A DNA stretch of 20,616 bases from Paulinella micropora (GCA_009731375.1 BJOX01000023.1:1441058-1461673), one strand, 5' to 3'. Positions 1-14,886 are shown, counted from the first letter of the stretch. Made by a program: numbers and translations. Notes: generated by a model from the sequence alone, not told the origin.

Positions 1-345
<345 letters not shown>

Positions 346-466
346 GGTAGGTAGGTAGTAGGTAGAGAGGTAGCTAGGTAGGTAGGTAGATATCTATCTA
401 TCTATCTATCTCTATCTATCTATCTATCCATCCATCCATCCATCCAGCCACAACTATCTATCTATC
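346..466. repeat. GGTA and TATC/CATC repeat patch
   Basis: Short (GGTA)n runs pass into (TATC)n and (CATC)n. The TATC stretch is the reverse complement of the preceding GATA array, so the two can fold on each other. The pyrimidine-rich end (about 389-470) leads into TTGCTGCTTGCGTTAG and GGCGCAG, two possible acceptors for the first visible exon, so it may serve as that exon's polypyrimidine tract. Confidence 0.85.
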
Positions 467-505
467 TGTCTCCTCTGTTTGCTGCTTGCGTTAGGGGTGG
501 CGCAG

Positions 506-6772
<6,267 letters not shown>

Positions 6773-6773
<1 letters not shown>

Positions 6774-7683
6774 GAGATATCGACTAATGTCAGAAAAAAG
6801 GAGCTTCTGATTTCGTCAACCAAGGAAGTCTGTGGGTAAAGTATTAACCCGATGCCCAGCTAAGCCGTGATGTTTGCACGGAAGGGACTGATACAGGCGA
6901 TACCAAAACCTCCCTAGTACCAGGCGGGGCCAGGGCTCGTTCCATAAGCGCCCCTTGCAGAACGAGCTCCCACCTCCATTACAGAGGACCCAGTAAGCAG
7001 ATGGAGTTTCGAGACTGTTCGACAGTCTAGTATAAACCGACAGAGAAGATAGATGGATAGATAGATGGATAGATTGCAAATGAGACTGCTGGTGGCAAAT
7101 AAATGTCATTACCTAACCTTCCGAGTTATTGTGAAAAATGAAGGCTAGTGGTGGCCGCATAGTTAGAATCATTCCTGCTGGTCGGAGGTAAATTTCCTTA
7201 ACTATCTTCATGATTCGCGCCAGACCGTAGGCTGACCTAACCAAGGAGGCTCACTGAAGGTCGCGAATGATAAGGGTCAAATCGGCAGTTAGATCACGTG
7301 AAGCTGCCAGGTCTTGATGTAATCTTAGTTAGTGACTGTCGCCGACCTCACTAGCGGTAGCATCAGCCTGCGTTGTAATGTGCTATTGATAACCGTTACT
7401 CCACTAGTCAATTTACCGGTAATTTGGATAGTCTTAGTCATAGGCAGGTTCATAGGCAAGACAGTTATTAATATCTTTATTACTGACAAGGACACTTTCT
7501 AGAGTATTCGCGAATCATAGTCTGGAATGCCTAGAATCAAATGACTGTATTACCATTCTGTTAAGGTCAGAAGTTATATTTTGTGTGACCCAACGTTATT
7601 AAAAGTCTTTTCTTCTGTTATTCTTTACCCTTAGCGGGGTAGCTTCCCTAAACTCTGCGTTTGAGAGATAGATTACTTTGGTT
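6773..7683. other. No gene recognised
   Basis: About 900 nt of mixed-composition sequence, with a small GATA/GGAT patch at 7049-7075. I see no convincing coding frame, RNA gene or repeat. The change from dense microsatellite to none marks the left edge of the repeat-poor island. Confidence 0.6.
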
Positions 7684-7983
7684 ATGAACCTTGACAAGGA
7701 GGCAAGCGTGCCGAAGCACGTATTGAGTCAGATGCACATATTCGAGGGCGATGACCAAAGCTTTTGGCCTGGGTCAAACAAGTTTCAGAAGCACATGCAG
7801 TGGGTATCTGTCCACGTGGCAGAGATGGTATCGGTGGCATTGGCTGACCCAGCTAAAGCCAAAAAGGATTTTCCTTACGATGAAGCAAGGGCTAAGGCGG
7901 CAGAAGACTTAGAAGAGTTCGACACGCCCATAAGTGATAGTGAGGAAGATGAAAAGTCAGATGCCTCTCAGAGAGGCACTTGA
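7684..7983 (+). CDS. Hypothetical protein with acidic C-terminus (possibly the 5' part of a broken gene)
   Basis: A 99-codon open frame starts ATG AAC CTT GAC. It has mixed, protein-like composition: Asp/Lys-rich N-terminus, Trp and His in the middle (SFWPGSN, HMQWVSVHVAEM), then an acidic tail with DLEEFDTPISDSEEDEK. No family recognised. It ends TGA about 60 nt before the next coding-like segment on the same strand, so it may be the first piece of the longer decayed gene that follows. No clear promoter. Confidence 0.45.
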   Translation: MNLDKEASVPKHVLSQMHIFEGDDQSFWPGSNKFQKHMQWVSVHVAEMVSVALADPAKAKKDFPYDEARAKAAEDLEEFDTPISDSEEDEKSDASQRGT

Positions 7984-8044
7984 AGACAGAGACACCAGAT
8001 AAAGAAAGAAGATCACAAACTGCACCGATACTTTTACCGCTACG

Positions 8045-9034
8045 ATGTACATCCACAACACGGCCGAGAAGCGCGCCAGATTCTAGGAAGAGTTCCACAG
8101 GCAAACTAGGCGACACTGTTTCAACATCACTGCCGACTTTGACCACCTGGAAGAGACCAAGGACGACAAGATCGCACTGCAGGAGTACGCCGAGGCCAAG
8201 GAGATGTCCAAGGAAAAGCAGGAGGAGATCCGCAAGGACGCGTTCGAGAAACTGAAGGACCATTCGGCCGAGGAACTGATCGAGTACCGCGGCTGAACGA
8301 CCTCGATAGAAAAGTCAAGAGGCAGGAGGCGAGCGCGCACTGGCAAGACAAGATCGAAGCGGGCCTTGGCCACACACTGAAGCCTTTCCGCTGCGAGACG
8401 GACAACGTCGAGTGGCGGCAGAAGAGTGAAGAGCTCGACTACGATTCCCTGATGCACGCTCACACAAACAAATAAGTGCTCGTGCAGAACGCCATATGCC
8501 AGGTACTTCAACAGCGCGTTCAGCGCCGAGAACGTGTTAGTCTCGGAACGCAACAGGCTCCGGGCGAACGAGTTTGTGTCTCTGCCAGACACCCAGCTCT
8601 CGTACCTGGCCGCCGCCAGCACCTTGCAGGCCTTCAGCATACTCGGCATCAACAACGCGCCAGAGGGCGGAGGCATGTTCTCGCGCGAGGACGTGATCAA
8701 GAAGCGGAAGGAGATACTAGAGTGCACGAACAGGACGGCCAGAGCGAGCGGTACCGGGGAAATTGCCGATGATCCTGCCCATGAGCCACTTGCAGGTCTC
8801 TGACGATCGTTTGCATACAGCTTTGGAGGCAAGATAGAAGGAATGAGGTCCAAGAAGAAGAAGGGGCGCGACAAGAGAGATATGTTCGTGATCAAGCCGG
8901 ACGAAAGGATGGTCGAGCTGGCCAAGGTCTGCAACCTGTTCAAGAATAATAACCAGGCCTACACAGTCCCTCCCATGCCCAAAGAACTCACGAAACTCGA
9001 ACCGCCCAGGAAGAAACAACGCAAGCCTGTATGA
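8045..9034 (+). pseudogene. Decayed gene of unknown family (block 1, NEFV-motif gene)
   Basis: Three protein-like segments follow one another. From 8045 a segment is cut by TAG at 8084 and then runs through a Glu/Lys-rich helix (EYAEAKEMSKEKQEE) to TGA at 8294. A +1 shift opens LNDLDRKVKRQE... to TAA at 8473. The frame of the first segment then resumes near 8504 with ENVLVSERNRLRANEFV, meets TGA at 8801 and continues to a basic end (SKKKKGRDKR, PPRKKQRK) at 9034. The part NEFVSLP...YLAAASTLQ resembles the gene at 10782. Unidentified introns could explain some breaks; nonsense decay or assembly error could explain the rest. No function is assigned. Confidence 0.55.
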
Positions 9035-9121
9035 TAACCCCCGACCCAGACGGCCCCCATAGTATAAGTGGTAGAGGCGTATGTCGATTTGTCAAGACGA
9101 GGCAGCAGCAGAATCGACGAG

Positions 9122-9256
9122 GGGCCGGATTGGACAATGGTGTATATAACACTGGACAAAAATGCCCATATAAAGGAGGGGGTGAAAAGAGCTGCAGGTG
9201 GTAGCAAAATGGGCCGGATTGGCCCGTATTATATACACCAATGTCCAATCTGGCCC
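9122..9256. repeat. Imperfect 26-bp inverted repeat
   Basis: 9122-9147 and the reverse complement of 9231-9256 match at 24 of 26 positions. Twelve bases of the left arm (GGGCCGGATTGG) recur directly at 9211-9222, where they sit in a near-palindrome. Spacer about 83 bp. It could be termini of a small element or a strong hairpin. Confidence 0.75.
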
Positions 9257-9262
9257 ATGCCG

Positions 9263-9312
9263 CCCCCCCCCCCCCCCCCCCCCCCCCCCCCCTTTTTGGG
9301 GGGGGGGGGGGG
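9263..9312. repeat. C30-T5-G15 homopolymer hairpin
   Basis: Thirty C, five T and fifteen G in a row can fold as a hairpin or form G-quadruplex or i-motif structures. Such runs are often mis-sequenced, so lengths are unreliable. Confidence 0.85.
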
Positions 9313-9691
9313 AGTCTCTCTTCTCTTTGTTTTGCATGCTTCTTCACTTAGAGATTCCTGTGTTCTGCTAGAACTCTGCACAGCTTCCTCCTCGAGTTCG
9401 GCGTGGCGGGCTTGGGGCATTTTCTGCATCGTGACCGGCCTTGGCGTAGGCATGCTGGGTGCTGTCAGATATTATCGCACCAAAATACTCGCTCCGATAG
9501 AGTATACAANNNNNNNNNNCCCCCCCCCCCCCCCCCCACACACACACACCTTGTTGGTTGGTAGCCAGCCGCGCAATCTGATAGGCCAGGTCGGTCGGAG
9601 TGCGCGCCTGAGTCGGGTAAAGAGACCGTCGGTCCGGTCTGGTGTGTGTGCTGTGGGGGAAGGAGTCGGATGCATTATCAAAAATTGTGTT
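9313..9691. other. Region with an assembly gap, no gene supported
   Basis: Ten Ns at 9510-9519 are followed by 18 C and (CA)5. Before the gap one plus frame holds a hydrophobic stretch with Trp and small residues (GIFCIVTGLGVGMLGAV, about 9417-9467) that could be a membrane segment, but no start or family can be supported. Confidence 0.5.
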
Positions 9692-10244
9692 TTAATAAGA
9701 CTTTTTTAATGCCGTGATGAGTCCCATTATTAGACTCTCTAGGAAGCCAGCTGGCTGTGCCTGTTGGACCCTTGATGGCGGCGACTCTGCCTCCTGCTGC
9801 TGTTGCTGCTGCTTCCGCAGCTTCTTCTCTCCCAGTAGCGGGCTTGATAGACCGCTCTCTTGTCGGGGTTCTTGTCCATATATCTTCTCGTGCGCCTTGC
9901 TCTTCCTTCCCTCGCTTTGGCTTTGTCCCGTCTGGCCGTCTGCCTCGTTGTTCTGAGCCCCGCCCGCTCGAACTCTCGTATTCTCTTTACGTAGGAGTGG
10001 CGCGAAGGGCCAAAGTGCTTTCCCCGATGAGGACATTCCATGAACAACCGGAAATCCTCAGTGATGTCATCCGATCGGGCGTGCTCGCTGCTGCTCTTGC
10101 ACTCGCCGTCGGCCGACGCTCTATTAACCTTGATTAGGCCCGCGTCTTGCTTTCAAAGTGCTTTAGTTTTCTCTTGCAGGCTTTGTACAGGTCAAGCCGC
10201 TCCTCCAGGCTGGCACCGTCGGCTGCATTTTTACAGTCGCACAT
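9692..10244 (-). pseudogene. Cys-rich basic protein gene, block 1 copy, frameshifted
   Basis: Read on the minus strand from ATG at 10244, it opens MCDCKN and runs to KHFESKTRA in one frame. It then needs a -1 step to read GLIK...ECKSSSEHAR, MECPHRGKHFG, KAREGRARRTRRYMDK and YQARYW. A further step near 9820 leads to EKKLRK, a poly-Gln run and FLESLIMG, ending at 9692. Each segment aligns in order with the intact copy at 11113-11682, which shows the three frames were once one gene. Conserved Cys and His suggest metal binding and the Arg/Lys-rich half suggests nucleic-acid contact; both are inference. The breaks may be real decay or sequencing error. Confidence 0.7.
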
Positions 10245-10269
10245 CTCGTGTCATTTATTAAGAAAGATT

Positions 10270-10569
10270 ATGACAACCAAGGCAGTCAGGCGCAAGTTTC
10301 TAAAGGGCCGGCCGCAGCCGTCGCCCGCTGGCGCTCGGGCGCCGCCTGCTTCCACGGACTCGCTGCGTCCGAGCCGGGAGCGCCCGTCGTGCGAGAAGGA
10401 CTTGATTGAAAAATGCGTGTTGCTGTCCTGCTAGCTGTTGCGCAGGTCCCTGAACCTCCTGGCGACCGTGGACATTATGTATATTATGCAGCCCTTGTAC
10501 CTGCACGAGGCCCCCGGGCGTCAGGTTGCCAGACGGGAAATAAAAAGAGGATGGTCGTTAGTCTGCTAA
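10270..10569 (+). pseudogene. Small divergent gene, block 1 copy, with in-frame TAG
   Basis: Starts ATG ACA ACC AAG only 25 bp from the start of the minus-strand Cys-rich gene, so the two would share a promoter. It codes for MTTKAVRRKFLKGRP, a Pro/Ala/Arg-rich part, then CEKDLIEKCVLLSC. It meets TAG at 10432 and stays open to TAA at 10567, with a hydrophobic LLRRSLNLLATVDIM stretch after the TAG. No family recognised. An opposite-strand frame also exists here, so the strand choice rests on the divergent layout repeated at 11698. Confidence 0.4.
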
Positions 10570-10696
10570 CCTCATAACTGTTATGACTATTAACACATAT
10601 AAAGAGAACATATTTACTCTCAATTGTAACTATTAATAACGCGTGACTGCGGCTAATCCAATCGGTGCAGTCTCAATGTTCATCAAATTGTAAGTC

Positions 10697-10704
10697 TATA
10701 TAAA
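10697..10704 (+). promoter_or_regulatory. Possible TATA box
   Basis: TATATAAA about 78 bp before the ATG at 10782, in AT-rich sequence. Position and match fit a promoter for that gene; no other element confirms it. Confidence 0.35.
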
Positions 10705-10781
10705 CCATATATCATTCTATCAAATGAATGGTATCCTCGACTCGGACATTGGTACTATACCATATCAAAGGAGAATAGCTC

Positions 10782-10982
10782 ATGACTGACGCATTCTATG
10801 ACAACGAGTACGTGAACATTCCGACCGCCAACCTGCCTTACTTGTCGACCATCAGCACCGTGCAGCAAGCGCTCGAATTGGTAGGAGTCAAGGAGGCGGG
10901 CCTAAACAAACTGAGCTACGTATACTTTACCAAAGCAGAGGGGGCGCATTTCGCAGATTTTGCGGACGGATACAGCAGTTAA
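10782..10982 (+). CDS. Small protein with NEYV motif (block 2)
   Basis: A 66-residue frame from ATG to TAA. Residues 8-30 hold NEYVNIP...LPYLST.STVQQ, which lines up with NEFVSLP...LSYLAAASTLQ in the decayed gene at about 8570-8640, about half identical over some 22 residues by eye with one gap. The shared core looks like a short amphipathic helix preceded by an extended segment. It is much shorter than its block 1 relative, and a MITE-like fragment starts within 6 bp of the stop, so the 3' part may have been lost. No known family recognised. Confidence 0.55.
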   Translation: MTDAFYDNEYVNIPTANLPYLSTISTVQQALELVGVKEAGLNKLSYVYFTKAEGAHFADFADGYSS

Positions 10983-10987
10983 AGTAA

Positions 10988-11031
10988 ACTAATTTGAATT
11001 TGATGGTTGACTTTTGCCCACTTGAATGTAC
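10988..11031. mobile_element. Relic related to the 239-bp inverted-repeat element
   Basis: The pieces ACTAATTTGAATT and ATGGTTGACTT, followed by a TTTGCC..CTTGAATGT-like end, match the right arm of the element at 12464-12702, with the middle missing. It probably is an internally deleted or solo end. Confidence 0.5.
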
Positions 11032-11112
11032 TCAGTTCTATTATCGGATAGAATGTCATGACTCGCCACGACACGCGGTGGCGGATGCATGTATGATTTT
11101 TTTTTAATGAAC

Positions 11113-11682
11113 TTACTCTTTCTGCGGGACAAACATGCCTAATGTAATTGATTCAAAGAAGCTAGGCGTGGCTGCGGCAGGCTGCTCGGCGTGCATCATC
11201 TTGATTTTCTTTTGCCAGTATCGTTGCATGTAAATCGTCCGCTTATACGGATGTTTGTCCATATATCGCTTCGTCCGCCTCGCCCTGCCTTCCCTCGCCT
11301 TCGCTTCGTCCCGACGATCGGACGGCCGGACGGTGTGTAGTCCCGCCCGTCCAAAGGCTTTCATCATCTTGCGGCGCTCGTACGCGCTCGCAAAGTGCAG
11401 CGACCTGAACGGGCAGTCCTTGTACAACGCATGTTCACTTTTTAGGTCGGTGCCGCGCGCGTGCTGCGTACTGCTAGTACACTTGCTGTCTGTGCACCCC
11501 GTTTTAGCAAGCAGGCCGGCGTCCATGAACTTCACGAGCCAGCCGGCGTCCATGAACTTCACGAGCCAGCCGGCGCGCGTGCTTGGCTCAAAGTGCTTGA
11601 ATTTCCTTCGGCAGCGGCCATACGAGTCGAAATGCTCTTTGATGACCGCATCGGCCGGCAGCGGAGAACAACCGCAAATCAT
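11113..11682 (-). CDS. Cys-rich basic protein, block 2 copy (intact)
   Basis: A 189-residue frame from ATG at 11682. The N-terminal half is Cys/His rich: MICGC, GRCRRKFKHFE, KTGCTDSKCTSS.QHAR, YKDCPFRSLHF. The C-terminal half is strongly basic: KAREGRARRTKRYMDKHP, YMQRYWQKK, then FFESITLG and a short tail. Residues 37-45 (AGWLVKFMD) are repeated exactly as 46-54. No known family was recognised; spacing of Cys and His suggests a zinc-binding module, and the Arg/Lys helix with Tyr spacing recalls basic linkers near nuclease or DNA-binding domains. Both readings are inference. A-rich sequence follows the stop. Confidence 0.65.
   Translation of the reverse strand: MICGCSPLPADAVIKEHFDSYGRCRRKFKHFEPSTRAGWLVKFMDAGWLVKFMDAGLLAKTGCTDSKCTSSTQHARGTDLKSEHALYKDCPFRSLHFASAYERRKMMKAFGRAGLHTVRPSDRRDEAKAREGRARRTKRYMDKHPYKRTIYMQRYWQKKIKMMHAEQPAAATPSFFESITLGMFVPQKE
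11521..11574. repeat. Exact 27-bp tandem duplication
   Basis: Two identical 27-bp units, 11521-11547 and 11548-11574, lie in frame in the Cys-rich gene and add nine residues each. A weaker third unit (AGL) follows in the protein. The block 1 copy lacks both units. Confidence 0.95.
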
Positions 11683-11697
11683 AATATTCTATCAACT

Positions 11698-11760
11698 ATG
11701 ATCACTAGGAAAAAAAAAATCTTGAGGCACGGACCGTCATGTGCCAATCAGGATATGTAA
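11698..11760 (+). CDS. Possible small divergent gene, block 2 copy
   Basis: ATG lies 15 bp from the minus-strand gene's start. The 20 codons begin MITRKKKILRHGPS, which loosely matches MTTKAVRRKFLKGRP at 10270 in another copy of the same layout. A run of ten A (11710-11719) may hide a frameshift, so the true length is unknown. Weak on its own. Confidence 0.3.
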   Translation: MITRKKKILRHGPSCANQDM

Positions 11761-12463
11761 CTTTTACCTGTTCTGAAAATGAAAATCTGAGGAGCGAGCA
11801 ATTTCATATATATTAAATATTAAAAACTCATTCAACGGAAAAATCAATACAGCAGTTTGATCTGAGTGAATGTTCAATTAACAATATAAATATTAGTTAT
11901 AATAACGCTCAAGCCTAGGATGATAGCAGGCAACAATTTCAAGTAATGTCGCAGTCGGTCTGGCTGCCAGGCGGCGAGCATAGTAGAAATACTGTAACTG
12001 GGGAACCTAAACAACCACTCTTGAACCATCTATTTAATCTTTTACTGTTATATACATTAAGCACTACATGCAGTTAAGCTATACCAAATTCCCTTACTGT
12101 CCACTTACATTCCTTTTTCCTGTCCAAACTGGGCCGACCTGTCTAGGAAAAGATTGCAGAGGGAAGAGTCAACTGACTGCATAAGATATTTTCTTACACA
12201 AAAGCATCCAAGTATACTAAGTTTCGGACTCGTTTGACCTCTGTCTGCCTCTTCCCCTTTGACTCAGCACTGCTCACCAACACACCCCGCACTCACCTTC
12301 TCCGAGACTCTCAAAACACACCACTTATCACTGACCGTGCATGCCCTCTATCCCTCAACGCCGCAAAGCCTTTCTACACTCTACCTCTCGACGCAAACCT
12401 TACTACACTCTGGCAAGGGGGCGAGCACGGTCACTCAAGGTCAGGTAAACCTGCCATTACTGC
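11761..12463. other. No gene recognised
   Basis: About 700 nt, AT-rich to about 12220, then C-rich and T-poor on the plus strand (12230-12450). Two overlapping frames there have unremarkable composition and are not supported as genes. Confidence 0.6.
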
Positions 12464-12702
12464 TGCGGACGTTCAAATGGCAAAGTCATCCATAAAAATT
12501 GAATTAATGTTCAGATTGTGGATTGGTGTTCAGAATTCAAATTAGTTGATTTTAACTGTAACATTTCAAGTTCCCAAAATTTAATTGATTTTGCGGATAT
12601 GTATATAGCCGTTAAATCACACTAATTTGAATTCTGAACACTAATCCAAAATCTGAACAGTAATTCAAATTTATGGTTGACTTTGCCATTTGAACGTCCG
12701 CA
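12464..12702. mobile_element. MITE-like element with long terminal inverted repeats
   Basis: Arms 12464-12556 and 12611-12702 are inverted copies, about nine-tenths identical by eye, beginning TGCGGACGTTCAAATGGCAA. The spacer is only about 54 bp, so nearly the whole element folds back. It codes for nothing and would need an outside transposase. I see no clear target-site duplication. A partial relative sits at 10988. Confidence 0.8.
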
Positions 12703-13364
12703 ACAAAACTAGAATACTACAGCTATTTTGAAAGCTATCTGACCGAAGCACTTGAATCTGGTGACTGTGACGGTCGTGGCTTAAGAAGGCTTAGCGCCTA
12801 GACTAAGAGTTACTCAAGTGACGGAGTATTAATTATACTTACAACAAAAAGGCATCATGTGTAGCGGTAGTGGATTTTTTTTTCTCGGTTGCACTGCCGC
12901 CTTGAACGACTTTGACTCGTCTATTGATCACATGAGGGTTTGCGGCCTTTTCTTGTAGTACTTTAGATGAAAAGGAAACATGTCAAGAAGACGAACATAA
13001 CGGTAAAACTTCAACATGCCAGGGGCAAAAAGCGCCGAGAAGAAAGCACTCCGACTACAGACAAATTGTCCTACTGTAATGGTTTTGCTGCGTTAGTCCG
13101 AAAGATGCCGGATATATCAGAGTCTGATTAATTAACGAAACTGATTTGAAGCAGGTCACAAGGTCTGACTACGAATCATATGTAGTACATACGTCTAAAT
13201 AAAAAATAATCCGACTAGATGATGACTCCGAATCAGGCGACTAGTTATTATTAGCACGACGACGACGATGATGATGGTGATGATGATGATGATGATGATG
13301 ATTGATCATGATCATGATCATTATAATCACCATCACCATCATCACATCGTCACACCCACCACCA
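12703..13364. other. No gene; GAC/GAT patch with palindrome
   Basis: Mostly mixed sequence without a supported gene. At 13256-13300 (GAC)n turns into (GAT)n, followed by the perfect 18-bp palindrome TGATCATGATCATGATCA (13303-13320) and CATCACCATC repeats that are the complement of the GAT run. Confidence 0.65.
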
Positions 13365-13844
13365 TCAGCAGCAGCACATCACTGCAGTCACTTGTGCCGT
13401 GATCTGTTTTTTCTCCGAGGCAGCAGCGCTGCTGCCGCCGTTGTCAGGCATGATCCAGCGAGGCCAGTTCAAGAACTCCGCGAAGGGAGCGACCTGCAGG
13501 TAGCGCAGCTGATAGACCACACTGTGCATGTCAGCAGCTGGCTTGCTGTGGGAGGACCTAATAACATTGTCTGTGTTCCACTTGAAATACCAATGTGTAG
13601 TGCAATATGCAACTCCAACCACTTTTTCTTTGGTGCCGCATTTGGCACAGTACGTGTTGGAGTAGCGGAATCGGCGATCATCGATACAACGAGTATTGAT
13701 TTGATCACTCACATTGTGGTTTTCATATTCCTCATCAGCGTACCCCAAGGGAATCCAGCAAACGCGACAGAAGCCAAATCTCATGTTATAGCTCCTTTCA
13801 TAAGGCTTTACCTCGCATTTGAACCTGTCCAAGCTGGGTTTTAC
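13365..13844 (-). CDS. Cys-pair protein segment, possibly the 3' part of the BTB gene
   Basis: Open frame on the minus strand of about 156 codons, with no ATG at its head (it opens after TAA; first codons VKPSLDRFKC). It contains CRVC, then C..., then YCAKCG and YC..H, a pattern like a zinc-binding fold; no named family is clear. It ends MCCC then stop. It overlaps the end of the upstream BTB frame in a different frame, so it may be joined to it through an intron or a frameshift. Confidence 0.5.
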   Translation of the reverse strand, partial: VKPSLDRFKCEVKPYERSYNMRFGFCRVCWIPLGYADEEYENHNVSDQINTRCIDDRRFRYSNTYCAKCGTKEKVVGVAYCTTHWYFKWNTDNVIRSSHSKPAADMHSVVYQLRYLQVAPFAEFLNWPRWIMPDNGGSSAAASEKKQITAQVTAVMCCC

Positions 13845-14193
13845 TTAGTTTGGGTAATACCAAGCGAGACACCCAAACAGCGCGTCTGGCGATTTGCTGC
13901 AAAAAAAAATGCAGGATAATCTTGAAGGCTTCTGGATCAAGGTCCAGGAAGAGGGGTTGGTTGAGGTTTACTTCGATTGCTCCCTCCGACAAGAGCAGAT
14001 CTTTGAAGAAGCCGCTATGCGTTGTCAGAGTCTCCACGCGGGTGCGGAAGATGGTCCCGCCCACGTCCAAGGTCAGCACGTCGCTTTTCTGTAAGCGCCT
14101 GGCAGCAGTGGCGACCGCGGGCTGCAGAGCTTCTGCGTTGAGGTTGTGATGGGCTCCAGCATCTCCTACCTCTTCATCCAACGTGTCGGCCAT
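13798..14193 (-). CDS. BTB/POZ T1-domain (KCTD-like) protein, N-terminal part
   Basis: From ATG at 14193 (MADTLDEEVG) through an Ala-rich stretch to a T1-type BTB domain at residues 40-97: LTLDVGGTIFRTRVETLTT, FFKDLL, LFLDLDPEAFKIILHF. BTB T1 domains oligomerise and, in KCTD proteins, often bind cullin-3; that role is known for the family, not shown here. After LHF the sequence has T9 then GCAG, and the remaining 30 residues (IARRAVWVSR...) do not look like the usual continuation, so a 3' splice site or a homopolymer shift is likely there. A 60-bp (GA)n run lies 28 bp upstream of the ATG. Confidence 0.75.
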   Translation of the reverse strand: MADTLDEEVGDAGAHHNLNAEALQPAVATAARRLQKSDVLTLDVGGTIFRTRVETLTTHSGFFKDLLLSEGAIEVNLNQPLFLDLDPEAFKIILHFFLQQIARRAVWVSRLVLPKLSKTQLGQVQMRGKAL

Positions 14194-14218
14194 AACAAAT
14201 GGGCCTGATTATACACCA

Positions 14219-14350
<132 letters not shown>

Positions 14351-14519
14351 CACATATGCACTAACACACGCATTAGATATATACATACCACACTACAGTG
14401 GATGCACACACATACACACAATTCCAGTGTATGTGTATGTGTGTGTGTTTGTGTTGTGTCTGTGCGGTGCTTTTGTAGTACGTAGAAAGTAGTAGTGGTA
14501 GAGAATTTGGCAATAATGA

Positions 14520-14539
14520 TTATATAGTAGCAGCAGTGA

Positions 14540-14575
<36 letters not shown>

Positions 14576-14603
14576 CAGTAGTATCAGTAGTAGCAGCAGC
14601 AGC

Positions 14604-14641
<38 letters not shown>

Positions 14642-14681
14642 CAGTTTGTTGTTGTTGTTGTTGTTGTTGCTGTTGTTGTTG

Positions 14682-14717
<36 letters not shown>

Positions 14718-14805
14718 ATATGTGTATGTGTGCATGTGCGTGTGTGTGTATGTGTGTATGTGTGTGTTTGTATGTATATGTGTGTGTGTCTGTGTGTATG
14801 TGTGT

Positions 14806-14886
<81 letters not shown>

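Noticed and set aside
8083-8943. A 286-codon minus-strand frame
   Set aside because: Composition is Leu/Ser rich as expected for antisense of a GC-rich gene, and the plus strand carries the motif shared with 10782-10982.
10300-10506. Minus-strand frame with His and Gln
   Set aside because: No start or family support; the divergent layout repeated at 11698 favours the plus strand, though this stays uncertain.
13302-13919. A 205-codon plus-strand frame
   Set aside because: It is antisense to the BTB and Cys-pair segments and begins in a GAT/ATC repeat.
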